Shown here: positions 10,000 through 20,100 of the stretch, piece after piece
Position numbering within the stretch: position 1 is the first letter of the stretch
Layout of the letters: each line of letters opens with the position of its first letter
Origin: Bacteroidota bacterium
GTDB taxonomy: Bacteria > Bacteroidota > Bacteroidia > SXHM01
Reading direction: 5' to 3'
Assembly: GCA_947479755.1 (NCBI GenBank)
Contig: CANKAM010000002.1
Span: 101,324-165,323, forward strand
Length of the DNA: 64,000 nt
The notes under the pieces: model-generated
Databases searched by the model: none
The model's input: only the letters and a program-made list of their open reading frames with translations
What the model was told of the DNA's origin: nothing
Made by a program: the position numbers and the translations under genes

Positions 10000-10929
10000 A
10001 TGAGAAAAAAACTTTCTGTCATTATTCCCATTTACAATGAAGAAGGAAACATTCCTGCTCTTTTTGAACGCCTTAGTTCAGTGGTTTCAAAAATGGATGT
10101 GGAGCCCGAATTTCTTTTTGTGAATGACGGCAGCCGCGATAATTCCATTGCACTAATAAAGGCATTGGCAGTAAAAAATACATTTGTAAAATACATTGAC
10201 TTCAGTCGCAACTTTGGTCACCAGGTGGCTGTAAGTGCGGGATTGGATAAAGCTTCAGGAGATGCAATTGTAATTATTGATGCTGACCTGCAAGACCCGC
10301 CAGAACTGATTATTGAGATGTTCGGGAAAATGCAAAACGGGTTTGATGTAGTGTATGCAAAACGCAGAGCACGTAAAGGCGAAAGTTTTCTAAAAAAATT
10401 TACCGCAGGAATGTTTTATCGCATTCTTGGCAGCATCACTTCGGTTTCTATTCCTGTTGACACCGGTGATTTTAGGATTATGAGCAAACAGGTTGCTGAC
10501 ATTGTTAAGAGTATGCCCGAGAAAGAAAAATTTCTGCGCGGACAAATTTCGTGGGTAGGTTTTGAGCAAACATTTGTAGAGTATGACCGTGACGAAAGGC
10601 AATCAGGAGAAACAGGATACACTTACAGCAAAATGATTCGTTTTGCGTTGGATGGAATAACATCGTTTTCCAACTTTCCATTGAAGTTTGCTTCAGGTGC
10701 AGGTTTTGTTGTTTCAGGTTTTTCTTTTCTGATGATTTTGTATGCGCTGTATTCGCGCTACATTTTAAAGGTTTATGAACCCGGCTGGACATCGCTGATG
10801 CTTGCCATTACTTTTATAGGTGGAATACAATTAATCTCCATCGGCATCATTGGTGAATACATCAGCCGCATGAGCGCCAACATTCGTAACCGTCCGCTTT
10901 ACATTATTAAAAACACAAACATAGATTAA
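10000..10929 (+). CDS. GT2 glycosyltransferase, GtrB/polyprenyl-phosphate type
   Basis: This 309-aa protein has a cytoplasmic GT-A domain: [20 protein letters not shown], the NDGSRDNS nucleotide-binding loop, the DADLQDPPE metal motif and [10 protein letters not shown]. Two C-terminal membrane helices follow (about 230-255 and 265-290). This is the architecture of GtrB/YfdH/ArnC-like enzymes that make undecaprenyl-phosphate-linked sugars at the inner leaflet. The donor sugar cannot be told from sequence. It is the first of three consecutive plus-strand glycan genes with gaps of only 3-4 nt. Confidence 0.9.
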   Translation: MRKKLSVIIPIYNEEGNIPALFERLSSVVSKMDVEPEFLFVNDGSRDNSIALIKALAVKNTFVKYIDFSRNFGHQVAVSAGLDKASGDAIVIIDADLQDPPELIIEMFGKMQNGFDVVYAKRRARKGESFLKKFTAGMFYRILGSITSVSIPVDTGDFRIMSKQVADIVKSMPEKEKFLRGQISWVGFEQTFVEYDRDERQSGETGYTYSKMIRFALDGITSFSNFPLKFASGAGFVVSGFSFLMILYALYSRYILKVYEPGWTSLMLAITFIGGIQLISIGIIGEYISRMSANIRNRPLYIIKNTNID

Positions 10930-10933
10930 GCTG

Positions 10934-11659
10934 ATGTGCGCTAAAAAACTTTCCATTATTATTCCAGCATACAATGAAGCGCGAACTATTCATCTTATTT
11001 TGGATAAAGTAAATGCCGTGCAACTGATTGGTGGTTTTGAAAAAGAAATAATTATAGTGAATGATTGCTCAACAGACGACACAAAAACTGCATTGGAGAA
11101 ATATAGTACGGCACATCCTGAACTAAATATTCAACTATATAATCAGGAAATTAATCGGGGAAAAGGCGCTGCCATTCACAAAGGAATTCAGCTTGCAACC
11201 GGAGATTATTTGATTGTGCAGGATGCCGATTTGGAATACAATCCTCAGGAGTTTAATTTGCTGTTGCAACCTATAGTTGATGGCTTTGCTGATGTGGTTT
11301 ACGGCTCACGTTTTATGGGTGGAAATCCTCACCGCATTTTATTTTTCTGGCATTCCATCGGAAATAATATTCTGACATTCATGTCTAATATGTTCACCAA
11401 CCTTAACCTTACCGACATGGAAACGTGCTACAAACTGTTTGACAGCAAAATGGTAAAGAGCCTTAACTTAGTGGAGAACCGTTTTGGATTTGAGCCGGAG
11501 GTAACTGCAAAAATTGCACGCATAAAAAACATCCGGATTTATGAAGTGGGAATTTCCTACTACGGCCGCACCTACGAAGAAGGGAAAAAAATAGGCTGGA
11601 AAGATGGCTTCCGCGCTATCTATTGCATTCTGAAATATGGGTTATTCAACGCAAAATAA
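10934..11659 (+). CDS. GT2 glycosyltransferase, dolichol-phosphate-mannose-synthase-like
   Basis: This 241-aa soluble GT-A enzyme starts with [20 protein letters not shown] and carries NDCSTDDT, the [12 protein letters not shown] metal-binding motif and the signature [11 protein letters not shown]. These are typical of bacterial DPM1-like synthases that transfer a sugar from a nucleotide donor to polyprenyl phosphate. It lacks the C-terminal helices of its upstream neighbour. The PIG-V-like gene 3 nt downstream could use its lipid-linked product as donor; this is inference. Confidence 0.9.
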   Translation: MCAKKLSIIIPAYNEARTIHLILDKVNAVQLIGGFEKEIIIVNDCSTDDTKTALEKYSTAHPELNIQLYNQEINRGKGAAIHKGIQLATGDYLIVQDADLEYNPQEFNLLLQPIVDGFADVVYGSRFMGGNPHRILFFWHSIGNNILTFMSNMFTNLNLTDMETCYKLFDSKMVKSLNLVENRFGFEPEVTAKIARIKNIRIYEVGISYYGRTYEEGKKIGWKDGFRAIYCILKYGLFNAK

Positions 11660-11662
11660 ATA

Positions 11663-13015
11663 ATGGGTTCAATTCTGAAACCTTTTGCCCTCGGAGTTTT
11701 GGTGCTGCTTCTTGCCTGGGGTGCAAATATTCTTTTTCAGAATAAAACGGTTTACGACAAAACAATCGGCAAACACATTCGCCAGATACAAAAGGTGAAT
11801 GGTGAAATAACTGCTCCCGACAAAGCGTTTGAAAAAGTAACCAACGAAAACCTCATCCGTTGGGATGCCGTTCATTATCGTTTTATCCGTGATAATCATT
11901 ACGACCAAAACAAAGTTGGCGATTATATTTTCGCATTCTTCCCTTTGTTTCCGCTTATTTGGGAGGTAACAGGATTATCCAACATCGGTATCAGCATTTT
12001 AAATTTTCTGCTGTTTATTTCAGGGTTGATATTGCTTTTTAAAGCGCTTGATATTTCGTTGGACAACAAAGAAAATTTGCTGAAATACATCACGCTGCTC
12101 TCTCTGCCGGGCGCGGTTTGTTTTTTTATTCCTTATACCGAGTCGGTTTTCTTTTTTACGATGTGCCTTGCTTTTTATGGTATGATGAAGGAGAAATACC
12201 TATTGTACTTTACAGGTATGTTGTTGTGTTCTATGACACGCCCTGCTGCACTGATAATAGGCGCTGCCGTTGTGAGCAAAGATGTTTACATGTTTGTTAC
12301 CACCAAAGAATATTATTCACTGCCGAAAAAGATTGTGCTGAATGTCTTGCCAATGATAATTGGCACATTAATAATTAGCGCGGTTCAATATTATTACGAC
12401 CCTTCGCAGTTTTTCCATTTCTACCATGTAAACAAATACTGGGATCACAAACTGCAGGTGCCGCATAACCTGCGCGACTGGTCGCAGGAAGGTTTTGGTT
12501 TAAACATTGCTTCGCTTTTTCTGCTGGTGCCCCTGATGATTTACCTGCTGGTGAAAAATGTTTTTGTGAAAAACGCAACACTGAACAGACGTGATGAACT
12601 TTTTAATTTCTCACTATTTTATTTGTTGGGCGCAACGTTCTTTATTCTGCTTTTTCAGGGCGGAAACCTGCACGGGTTGTTTCGTTATGTACTATGTACT
12701 CCTTTCTTTTTTGCTTTCTGTGTCTTGAGCTTTGAACGGTTCTTAAAATTAGAATCAAACCAAAAACTTGCACTGTTTGTGTTTACATTTTTACCAGCTT
12801 TATTCACGTATTCATTTTCTTCTTTTTTGGGTGAGTGGGAATTTTACAGCATGGGATTGTTGCTGGTATTTCTGAATTTTGTTTTCCTGTTTTATTTTCA
12901 GCCGTATAAAAATGTGTTGAGCAAAATTGTTTTTGCTGTGGTGCTGCTCTTTAATATTGTGTGGAATGTTTTTATGCTGAACTGCTATTTGAATGACGGC
13001 TGGATTTTTACTTAA
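11663..13015 (+). CDS. PIG-V-like polytopic mannosyltransferase candidate
   Basis: This 450-aa protein has one N-terminal membrane segment, a periplasmic loop with ENLIRWDAVHYRFIRDNHYD, and about nine further hydrophobic segments. The W-D-x-x-HY motif in the first loop resembles PIG-V/GPI-mannosyltransferase-2-like GT-C enzymes, which take mannose from a polyprenyl-phosphate donor. That fits the DPM1-like gene directly upstream. Bacterial members are poorly characterised and the acceptor is unknown. The stop codon is followed immediately by a palindromic repeat. Confidence 0.72.
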   Translation: MGSILKPFALGVLVLLLAWGANILFQNKTVYDKTIGKHIRQIQKVNGEITAPDKAFEKVTNENLIRWDAVHYRFIRDNHYDQNKVGDYIFAFFPLFPLIWEVTGLSNIGISILNFLLFISGLILLFKALDISLDNKENLLKYITLLSLPGAVCFFIPYTESVFFFTMCLAFYGMMKEKYLLYFTGMLLCSMTRPAALIIGAAVVSKDVYMFVTTKEYYSLPKKIVLNVLPMIIGTLIISAVQYYYDPSQFFHFYHVNKYWDHKLQVPHNLRDWSQEGFGLNIASLFLLVPLMIYLLVKNVFVKNATLNRRDELFNFSLFYLLGATFFILLFQGGNLHGLFRYVLCTPFFFAFCVLSFERFLKLESNQKLALFVFTFLPALFTYSFSSFLGEWEFYSMGLLLVFLNFVFLFYFQPYKNVLSKIVFAVVLLFNIVWNVFMLNCYLNDGWIFT

Positions 13016-13018
13016 AGC

Positions 13019-13060
13019 CTCACCCCCTGCCCCTCTCCGAGGGAGAGGGGAGCAGAGGGC
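13019..13060. repeat. Stop-proximal palindromic repeat, CCCTCTCC family, copy 1
   Basis: CTCACCCCCTGCCCCTCTCC, a 3-nt loop, then GGAGAGGGG gives a perfect 9-bp stem. The element starts 3 nt after the TAA of the PIG-V-like gene. The TTAAAGCCTCACC flank recurs inverted at 32261-32273, next to the DUF3098 stop. Confidence 0.75.
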
Positions 13061-13091
13061 TAACACAACAACTGAATATTAGAAAGAAATT

Positions 13092-13607
13092 ATGGCACTT
13101 ATAAAACCTGTAAAAGGAATTGAACCCAAGTTTGGCAACAACTGCTACTTAGCCGAAAACGCAACCGTGGTAGGCGATGTGGTAATGGGTGACGAATGCA
13201 GTGTGTGGTTTAATGCCGTGGTGCGCGGTGATGTGCATTACATCCGCATGGGCAATCGGGTGAATGTGCAGGACGGTGCGGTTATCCATTGCACCTACAA
13301 AAAAGCAGCAACTACCATCGGCAATAATGTATCCATCGGGCACAATGCGTTGGTGCATGGCTGCACGGTAAAAGACAATGTGCTGATTGGCATGGGTGCT
13401 ATTGTAATGGATAATGTTGTGGTGGAAGAAAACAGCATCATAGCTGCCGGTGCGGTGGTTCTGGAAAACACGCATGTGGAGAGCGGCTGCATCTATGCCG
13501 GTGTTCCTGCCAAAAAAGTAAAAACCTTAAATGCCGAACAAACCGCTACCCTTATTAAAGGCATTGCCGAAAACTATGTGATGTATTCAGGGTGGTTTAG
13601 AGACTAA
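13092..13607 (+). CDS. Gamma-class carbonic anhydrase family protein (left-handed beta-helix)
   Basis: This 171-aa cytoplasmic protein is made of hexapeptide repeats (VVGDVVMGDECSVWFNAVVRGDVHYIRMG). His residues in VQDGAVIHCTY and GHNALVHGCTV are placed like the zinc ligands of the gamma-CA/YrdA/PaaY group, and the tail IYAGVPAKKVKTL is typical. Many members bind metal but have weak or untested carbonic anhydrase activity, so the exact function is open. No clear promoter is visible in the short upstream gap, which contains the palindromic repeat. Confidence 0.9.
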   Translation: MALIKPVKGIEPKFGNNCYLAENATVVGDVVMGDECSVWFNAVVRGDVHYIRMGNRVNVQDGAVIHCTYKKAATTIGNNVSIGHNALVHGCTVKDNVLIGMGAIVMDNVVVEENSIIAAGAVVLENTHVESGCIYAGVPAKKVKTLNAEQTATLIKGIAENYVMYSGWFRD

Positions 13608-13671
13608 GCAATGATGTTACCCTTATAGGGGTTAGGGTGTAAAAATAATTTCAGCAAATCCTTAGCACCTC

Positions 13672-14085
13672 CATTTGGGTTCCAAAAGGAGGTTTGGGTG
13701 GACAAGGAATTCTCATTTTGGTTTCAAAATGCACTTTCCATGGAAGGTTAAACCCCGTTTTGAAACCCAAATACGCTTTCCAAACTATTGGAGCAGCTAT
13801 TTTGAAATCAAAATGCACTTTCATCCGAGGAGAAAACATCATTTTGAAACCAAAATGCAGTTTCCATAAAGAGAGAAACATCATTTTGAAATCAAAATGC
13901 ACTTTTACCCGAGGAGAAAACCTCATTTTGAAACCAAAATGCACTTTCCGTGGAGTGAAAACCCCCATTTTGAAACCCAAATAGCCGATCTAAGGATTCG
14001 GAAACCTCATTTTGAAATCAAAATGCACTTTCCATGGAGGGGTAAACCCAATTTGTAAATCCAAATAATCGATCTACGGCTATAT
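13672..14085. repeat. 42-bp tandem repeat array, about ten units
   Basis: The core CATTTTG-NNNN-CAAAATG, or a decayed form of it, begins at 13672, 13714, 13756, 13798, 13840, 13882, 13924, 13966, 14008 and 14049. Nine of the ten starts are spaced exactly 42 bp; the last interval is 41. The consensus continues GCACTTTCC-TGGAG-GAAAACC. The 7-bp arms are inverted repeats around a 4-nt centre (AAAT or AAAC). Terminal units are more degenerate than middle ones. The array fills the 558-bp gap between the convergent gamma-CA gene and sprA. Because 42 is divisible by three, ORFs stay open on both strands (109 aa minus, 96 aa plus); I regard these as by-products. Confidence 0.9.
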
Positions 14086-14120
14086 TAACCGAGACAGGTT
14101 AGTTGTTAAGTGCATTAGCA

Positions 14121-14165
14121 AAGCCCTCTCCGCCTGAGGCGGAAGGGTTTGAGTGGGGTGGTCTT
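14121..14165. repeat. Stop-proximal palindromic repeat near the sprA 3' end
   Basis: CCCTCTCCGCC, loop TGA, GGCGGAAGGG, then a tail GTTTGAGTGGGGTGG. On the minus strand it directly follows the sprA TAA. It resembles the copies at 13019 and 32236 in the CCCTCTCC arm and GGGTG tail. It could also act as a processing or termination hairpin for sprA. Confidence 0.55.
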
Positions 14166-17100
14166 TTACTGCGCCAGTGTAAACCTCAACGCTATCCCCG
14201 CATTGGTATTGTCGGTAGGGAAGGAAGAAGAGATAACCGGCTTGGTAATAATCCGGTCGTAGAAAGCGCGGATGTTAAAGCGCGGGCTCAGCACATAGTC
14301 AGCCGAGAATTTAATGGTGGTCAGTTTTTGTCCGGCCGTTGGCTGGTTTACATCGTCCTCAATTTTGCGGATAATGGTTCGGTTGTCGCGTATGCTTAAA
14401 TCAACACGCACGTTTACATCACTAACCGGTTTCTTTTTGCCTTTAGCCAACTTGATAGGGAACTTCACATTCTTGAAACGGTAGCCCAATCCCATCACCC
14501 ACTCCTCACTTTTTATTTCGGTTACTTGTGTGTTTACCATACTTAATGAAAGTGTACGGCTTTTCTTCAACTCAAATTTGGCAATCAGGCTGTTGTTAAA
14601 CGTCATGTCAATACCAATAAAGGGACTGAATTGCTCTGAAATAGTAATGGTTTGTATGGTGCGTTGCGGAATAAAATTCTGGCTCGAATCTAATCCGTTG
14701 TTCGCAGGGTTATAGTTAAGGTTAGTCATCCATGACGAAACCGCGTAGGTAGAACGGTAGGCATGACTGAATACAATGGACTTAAATATTTTCTTCATGA
14801 AGGGAAGTTTGCCCAACCCGTCATACTTGGCACTCCAGTTTATTTTAGGCATTGCCGGGAAGGGCGACAACCCTATTTTATTGACATCCGTTTTAGAATA
14901 AGCAGCAAGGAAGGCAGGAATTAAAACATCCTGCGAAGTTTGAGTATAACCAATCGGGAAGCCTTCTGAGTTTACTCCGGATGAACCATTGATAGCTGCA
15001 ATCCGGTCGGCAATAGGTTTGCGGTTAGCGCGCAATTGCTCAAACGCTGCCGAAGTAAAATCATCGCTATTGCCCTCAAATGCAGTACCGAAGGTGTTCC
15101 ACGAAACGCTGTAACTACCATTGGTCATAGGGCTGTTGGAACGGAAATCCTGCAACGTATCAATCCACTGGAAAAACTCGCTGTGGTTTTCGGTTTCGCT
15201 GTAATTCATGGTCAGGTCAACCTTCAGGTTGGGCAAAGGTTCAACCGTAGCCCTGCCGTTCCAGGTAATGGCTTTGGTGGTAATGTATTGTCCGCTTACA
15301 ATATCACTTTGGCTGAGCCAGTTGTTATCCCTTGCGCGGTAGCGTATATCGTTCTGGCTTCCGAAAATAAAATCCCAGCCCGGAGCCATTCTGTCACCCC
15401 AGTCCATACCCATGTAATCCGTTTGAGGACGATAGCCCGGCAACACCGTACCGTTGGTTTGATTGTAAGTGAACGAAGCATTTTTAACCGAAATCAGCAG
15501 GCGCGAAAAGGTGATACCAATACCATCCAGAACCTTAGGCGGGTCTTTAGGTGCTTTAAGTGAATCGGGAACCGGAGCCTTAGGATCTTTAGGCTTGGGC
15601 TTAGGTGCGGGCTTGTTAGACTGCGGCTGTCCTGCACGTTTAAAGTATTTTACCTTGTTGTAAAGCTGTGTAAAGTTCAGGTTTACATTTCCTGTTTTGG
15701 TGTTGGAGTTGGAGATGGTATTACCCAGACTTAATGCCGCCAGCGAAGCAGCGTTCCACATATAGGTAGAAGAGTAGCCTACGTTGGAGTTTATGAAATC
15801 AAAGATAGGCAGCTTGTTAATAGGCAAGGCATAGGTAACGTTGGTAGCATTTTGATACATAACCGTTCTTCCTCCGGTCTGCACGTTGTTCCACACACTG
15901 TCTTTCCAGTAATCGTAACCTTCTTTGTCATCTTTATCCACCTTGCCGGGAGGCTCGTCAATACGGGCATTGTTGGTGGCGGTGAAATCTATTTTAAGTG
16001 CCTTGGTCAAATCATACTTAAAGGTGTAATATCGGTTCCACAGAAATGATTTGTTGTACGTAGCATCAATAATCAAATCATCGGTAGTGGTGTTGCGCAG
16101 TTTCTGTTCGGCATAATCGCGGAGCACATCGTTACGCACACCAAAGTTGCTGGGCAGGTAATTGAAGTTGAAATCTTTTATCGGTTTCAGGTAGCCCGAC
16201 TTAAAGTATCGGTCCGATGCCTTTACAAAGCGGTCTTTTTTCCTGGTGCGCAATGCCAGCTCGTCTTCCGCTTCTTTCAATGCCGAAGGTTTTTTATTGT
16301 CTTTCTTCAAACTGTCAACAACGGCTTTGGCATCTTTTTCCTTTTTCTTCTTGTGTTCAATAATGCTGTCCGAAATCTTTTTCATGATTTTCAGCTTCGC
16401 AAAAGGGCGCACGTTCTTAGGGTTAGGATTGTAGGCATAGTTGAGCGAGCCCCGATGCGACTTATCATTATTGAGCTCGTAATTAATGTCGCGGCTTTCC
16501 ATTTCGGTATAAGCATACGTTGCCGAAAAATTAGAAATGTCAATCGGTGTCGGGAACCCAATACCCTTGCCCCGCGTTCGCATCACGTTACTGAAGTTCA
16601 GACTTTGCCGCTTTACATAGCCCTGCGCAATTTCTTTTACCCGTGCCTGTTCGTCAGGAGTTTCATTTTTCAACTCAATATCCGGGTTCAGCGGGTTGTA
16701 GTGCGGATTGCTGAACGACTCGGAAATACTGTAGAACATCGGCAGTTTCACGCCAATCTTTTGCGGAATAAATTTGTCGAGGGCAACGGTAGTGGCAATA
16801 TCGTAACCCACACTGTCGGTCCAGCTGCGCTGGTTCAATTTTTCGTGTACCTGTCCCCAGCCAAAGGTGTGCAAACCTGTACCTATGTTTACGGTTGCAA
16901 AATCAGCAAGCGTAATTTTTGCCTGCAGTCGCGCTGCCGAGCCACTCTCATTATTGAAATCGGTAAGGCGCATTTCATTCACCCATATCTCGGCACATTT
17001 TTCTTTGCCGTCATCGGCATTTGGGTTTGATGCCTTAGGCGGGTTGCGGATACCAATCATGGCGGTGCGCACATTGGCAAGGTTGGGGTTACCCACAATG

Positions 17101-20100
17101 GTAATTCTGTTATCGGGCTTATTAGGGTCGAAGGTGTAAAAAGGCTGCACCTGCGGAACGCCATTTGCTGTGCGCTCCTGCTTGGCTGCAAGCAGTACCT
17201 CAAACGGGAAATCAAAGAAATTGGAATCAGGCCATATTTTGGTGGAGTCGATACCGGGGTCGCCAAGTGGCGTAAACTTTAATGGTATCTCGTACTCGTA
17301 ATAGTTGTTTACATAATCTGTTCCGAAACGGATAAAGCAGGTAAGGTCGCCATCGTTCACAATCTCTTCTCCACGCTGTTCTGCGTGTACAAACATTTTA
17401 AAGCGTTTGTATCTGCGCACATCAAACTGCACATTTTTAAAAGCTGCACGGGCATCACCATCATTCAGTCCGCATACACGCAATGAAAGCGATTGCTCGT
17501 TCAGCTGGCGCAGTGTGTTACTGTTACCCTGATTGATTTGCTGACGCTGAATTCCGGGAGGCAGTTTATAATTGATAGGAATACGGTTTGAGTTCTGCTC
17601 AATGTTTACCGCACCCACATCAAACTCGGTATCATCGCTGTTATCAACGGGAACATACTCACCCGGCTCCAGTAACGAAAAATCATAAGGGCGCCATTCA
17701 CCGCGCACCAGTTCCATTTTGGCAAAACGGCAAACAACGCTGTCTTCAAAACCGCGCATAAACAAACGCATGAAACGGATGGAACGGAAATCAGAAATAC
17801 TGCCCACCACTTTATCGGGCTGACGAACCGGAATACGAAACTGATACCAGGTAACTTCATTGCTTTGCCCGTTCAGCAAAGGAGGATTTACCGTAATCTT
17901 ATCGGTGATGTAGTTTTGTCCCACCACCATGTCCTGCGGGCGCAGACTGACTTTGTACTGGTAATACGTTTCCGATTCACTCAGTGTATTGTCTTTGTTT
18001 ACATCCTCAGCATTGGGAACTGTTGTTGCCGAAGTAGGGAAATCTTCGTTGGCAGATTCAGAAGCGGGTGAGTTACCCTCAAGATTGTTGTATTCTTTAT
18101 AGCGCCATAAAATAGAACGTTGTTCCGCATCGTATGTATCGTTGCGATAAAAAGTATAATCGTCTGAAGAGGGATCGCTAATTGCTTTGGTATAGGCTTC
18201 GGAATTCATTCCGTAAAGCGTAACTACTTCATCAAGGTATTGTTGTTTGAAAAATGTATTCTCTGCTGTATCAATTAAACCATCCAGACCAATATCCTGG
18301 TAAGGGCGCGAAGCAGGGTCGTTGTCAAAAGCGTTTACAATCTGCTGCACGTTGGGAACAATTCCCCAGGCGGTTGTGTCGGTCGAATTTCCGTTAGTAG
18401 GTGCGGGCAACCCGTTTTCAAAGGCTTTGCGTGAGTCGCGCAAAATATCTTCCGAAGTATTTCCAAGGTTCATATAAAAATCACCACCGGTAGTGTTCAT
18501 CTGATTTACACCATCTGCTAAAGCAAACGGGTCCATCATCCAGAACTGAACAAACTGAATGTTGGCCGCTTCAAAATCGTTAGGGTCAATTTTGCGCATG
18601 ATACCTCCCCAGCGCGATTCCGGATCGTTAAGCAATCCCGCAGAGTTGATACCCGCTGAACTTACAAATCCGCTTTGCGGTTTCGAGTCAAAATTGTAAG
18701 GACCTTTTTCTCTTGGATAATACGCCAAATCAAAAACGGTAAGCGCATTAATTTGTCCTGCCGCCACCTGTTGGTTAGGGAACACTTCGGTTACCTGAAC
18801 CATACGGGTAAAGTGATTACTCTGGTCGTCTTTGGTAATGTGGTCGGGTGTTAACTGGTTTCCATCCTGAATAAATAAAGGGTCAATGATGTACCAGGCA
18901 AGTTTCGCGCGGTTCATACCGTAGCGCAAATCGTTGGAGAGGCTTGCCTCGGGGAACAAATCAGGCTGCCCCTGCGGAGTTGAAGCAATACTCCAGGCTT
19001 GCACGTTTTTGATGTCAATGAGGGTTTGGGTTCCTTCAAAATCATCCATATATGAAATGGCACTTCCGTCATCCTCTTGAATTGCCCTTGCATTGCCCGG
19101 AAGCAGTTGCGCAAACTCTCCGTTCACCGCAATGCTGGAAGGAGCTTTGGTATTGATGAGCGGAATTTTGTCAACCAGTTTGGTGAGCAAACGCGATTCT
19201 TTTCTCCAACTTCCGTCCAATCCCCAGATGCTGTTTGCGATCGGCTCATCACCAATGTTTACTTTTTGAGTAAGCGGGCGCTCATTCATGTGCATGAAGG
19301 TTCCGCCCAATCTGAAATCTTTGTTAATCGTGTAATCTAAATGTGTTCCATACAAGGTTTTGGTTTGTATGTTGAACATACTCTGACTCTCCAAGTTAAT
19401 GCTGATAGGAGTTCCTGCATTCAGAATACTCTGGTTGATGATTTTTACACGACCCAGTGTGTAGTCAACGGTGTAGTCAGCGCCTTCGGTCAATGTTGTT
19501 CCGCCTGCAGTAACGCTTACCGAACCTTGGGGAACGTTAATCGCATTCAGCGGAATCTCTGAACCCGATTCGGATTTATAACTTCCGGAAATTAAGAAGC
19601 GGTTGAGTTGCGGCTGCTGAACGGCTTTCTGGTGGGTGGAGTCATACAGTATCTGGTAATCAAACTGGTCGGCCAGTTCGGGGTGAGGACCTGCTAAAAT
19701 CTGCTGGCGCAAATGACTTCCGAATGGTTCTACAACCGGTAAAAAAATTCTTCCCGTTTGTGAGTTGATGGTTAAGCCTTCCACATAATCAAAGAAGCCA
19801 TCAGGAACAGGATCGTTGTTTACGTTCAGCTTGTCCACGTTCATTACCTTCAACAGGATTTTGCTGCCGCCTTGCCCGTCAGCGTTAACAATGGCTTCGT
19901 TGGGCAGGTAGTTCAGTCGCGTACCGCTGGCAAAGTTGTCGTACAATATATTCAGTGTAAAATCTTCGCGGTTCAGTTGGTAAGCACCTAATGAGTAAAC
20001 GTTTTTCATCATCCAGTCCCACATCGGCAAACGGGTGTTGAGTGTGGTACTCTTCAGCATTTTAAGGATAAGCGCACTGGGTGAGGCAATACCATCGGTT

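Noticed and set aside
13651-13984. ORFs of 109 aa (minus), 96 aa and 64 aa (plus) as genes
   Set aside because: All are products of a 42-bp array whose length is a multiple of three. There is no promoter or start context and no domain.
13672-14085. 42-bp array as a CRISPR array
   Set aside because: There are no unique spacers between constant repeats; the whole 42-bp unit repeats with drift. No cas genes are nearby.
16353-17030. 225-aa plus-strand ORF and other long plus ORFs inside 14.2-21.6 kb
   Set aside because: These are shadows of sprA on the opposite strand, with no motifs.
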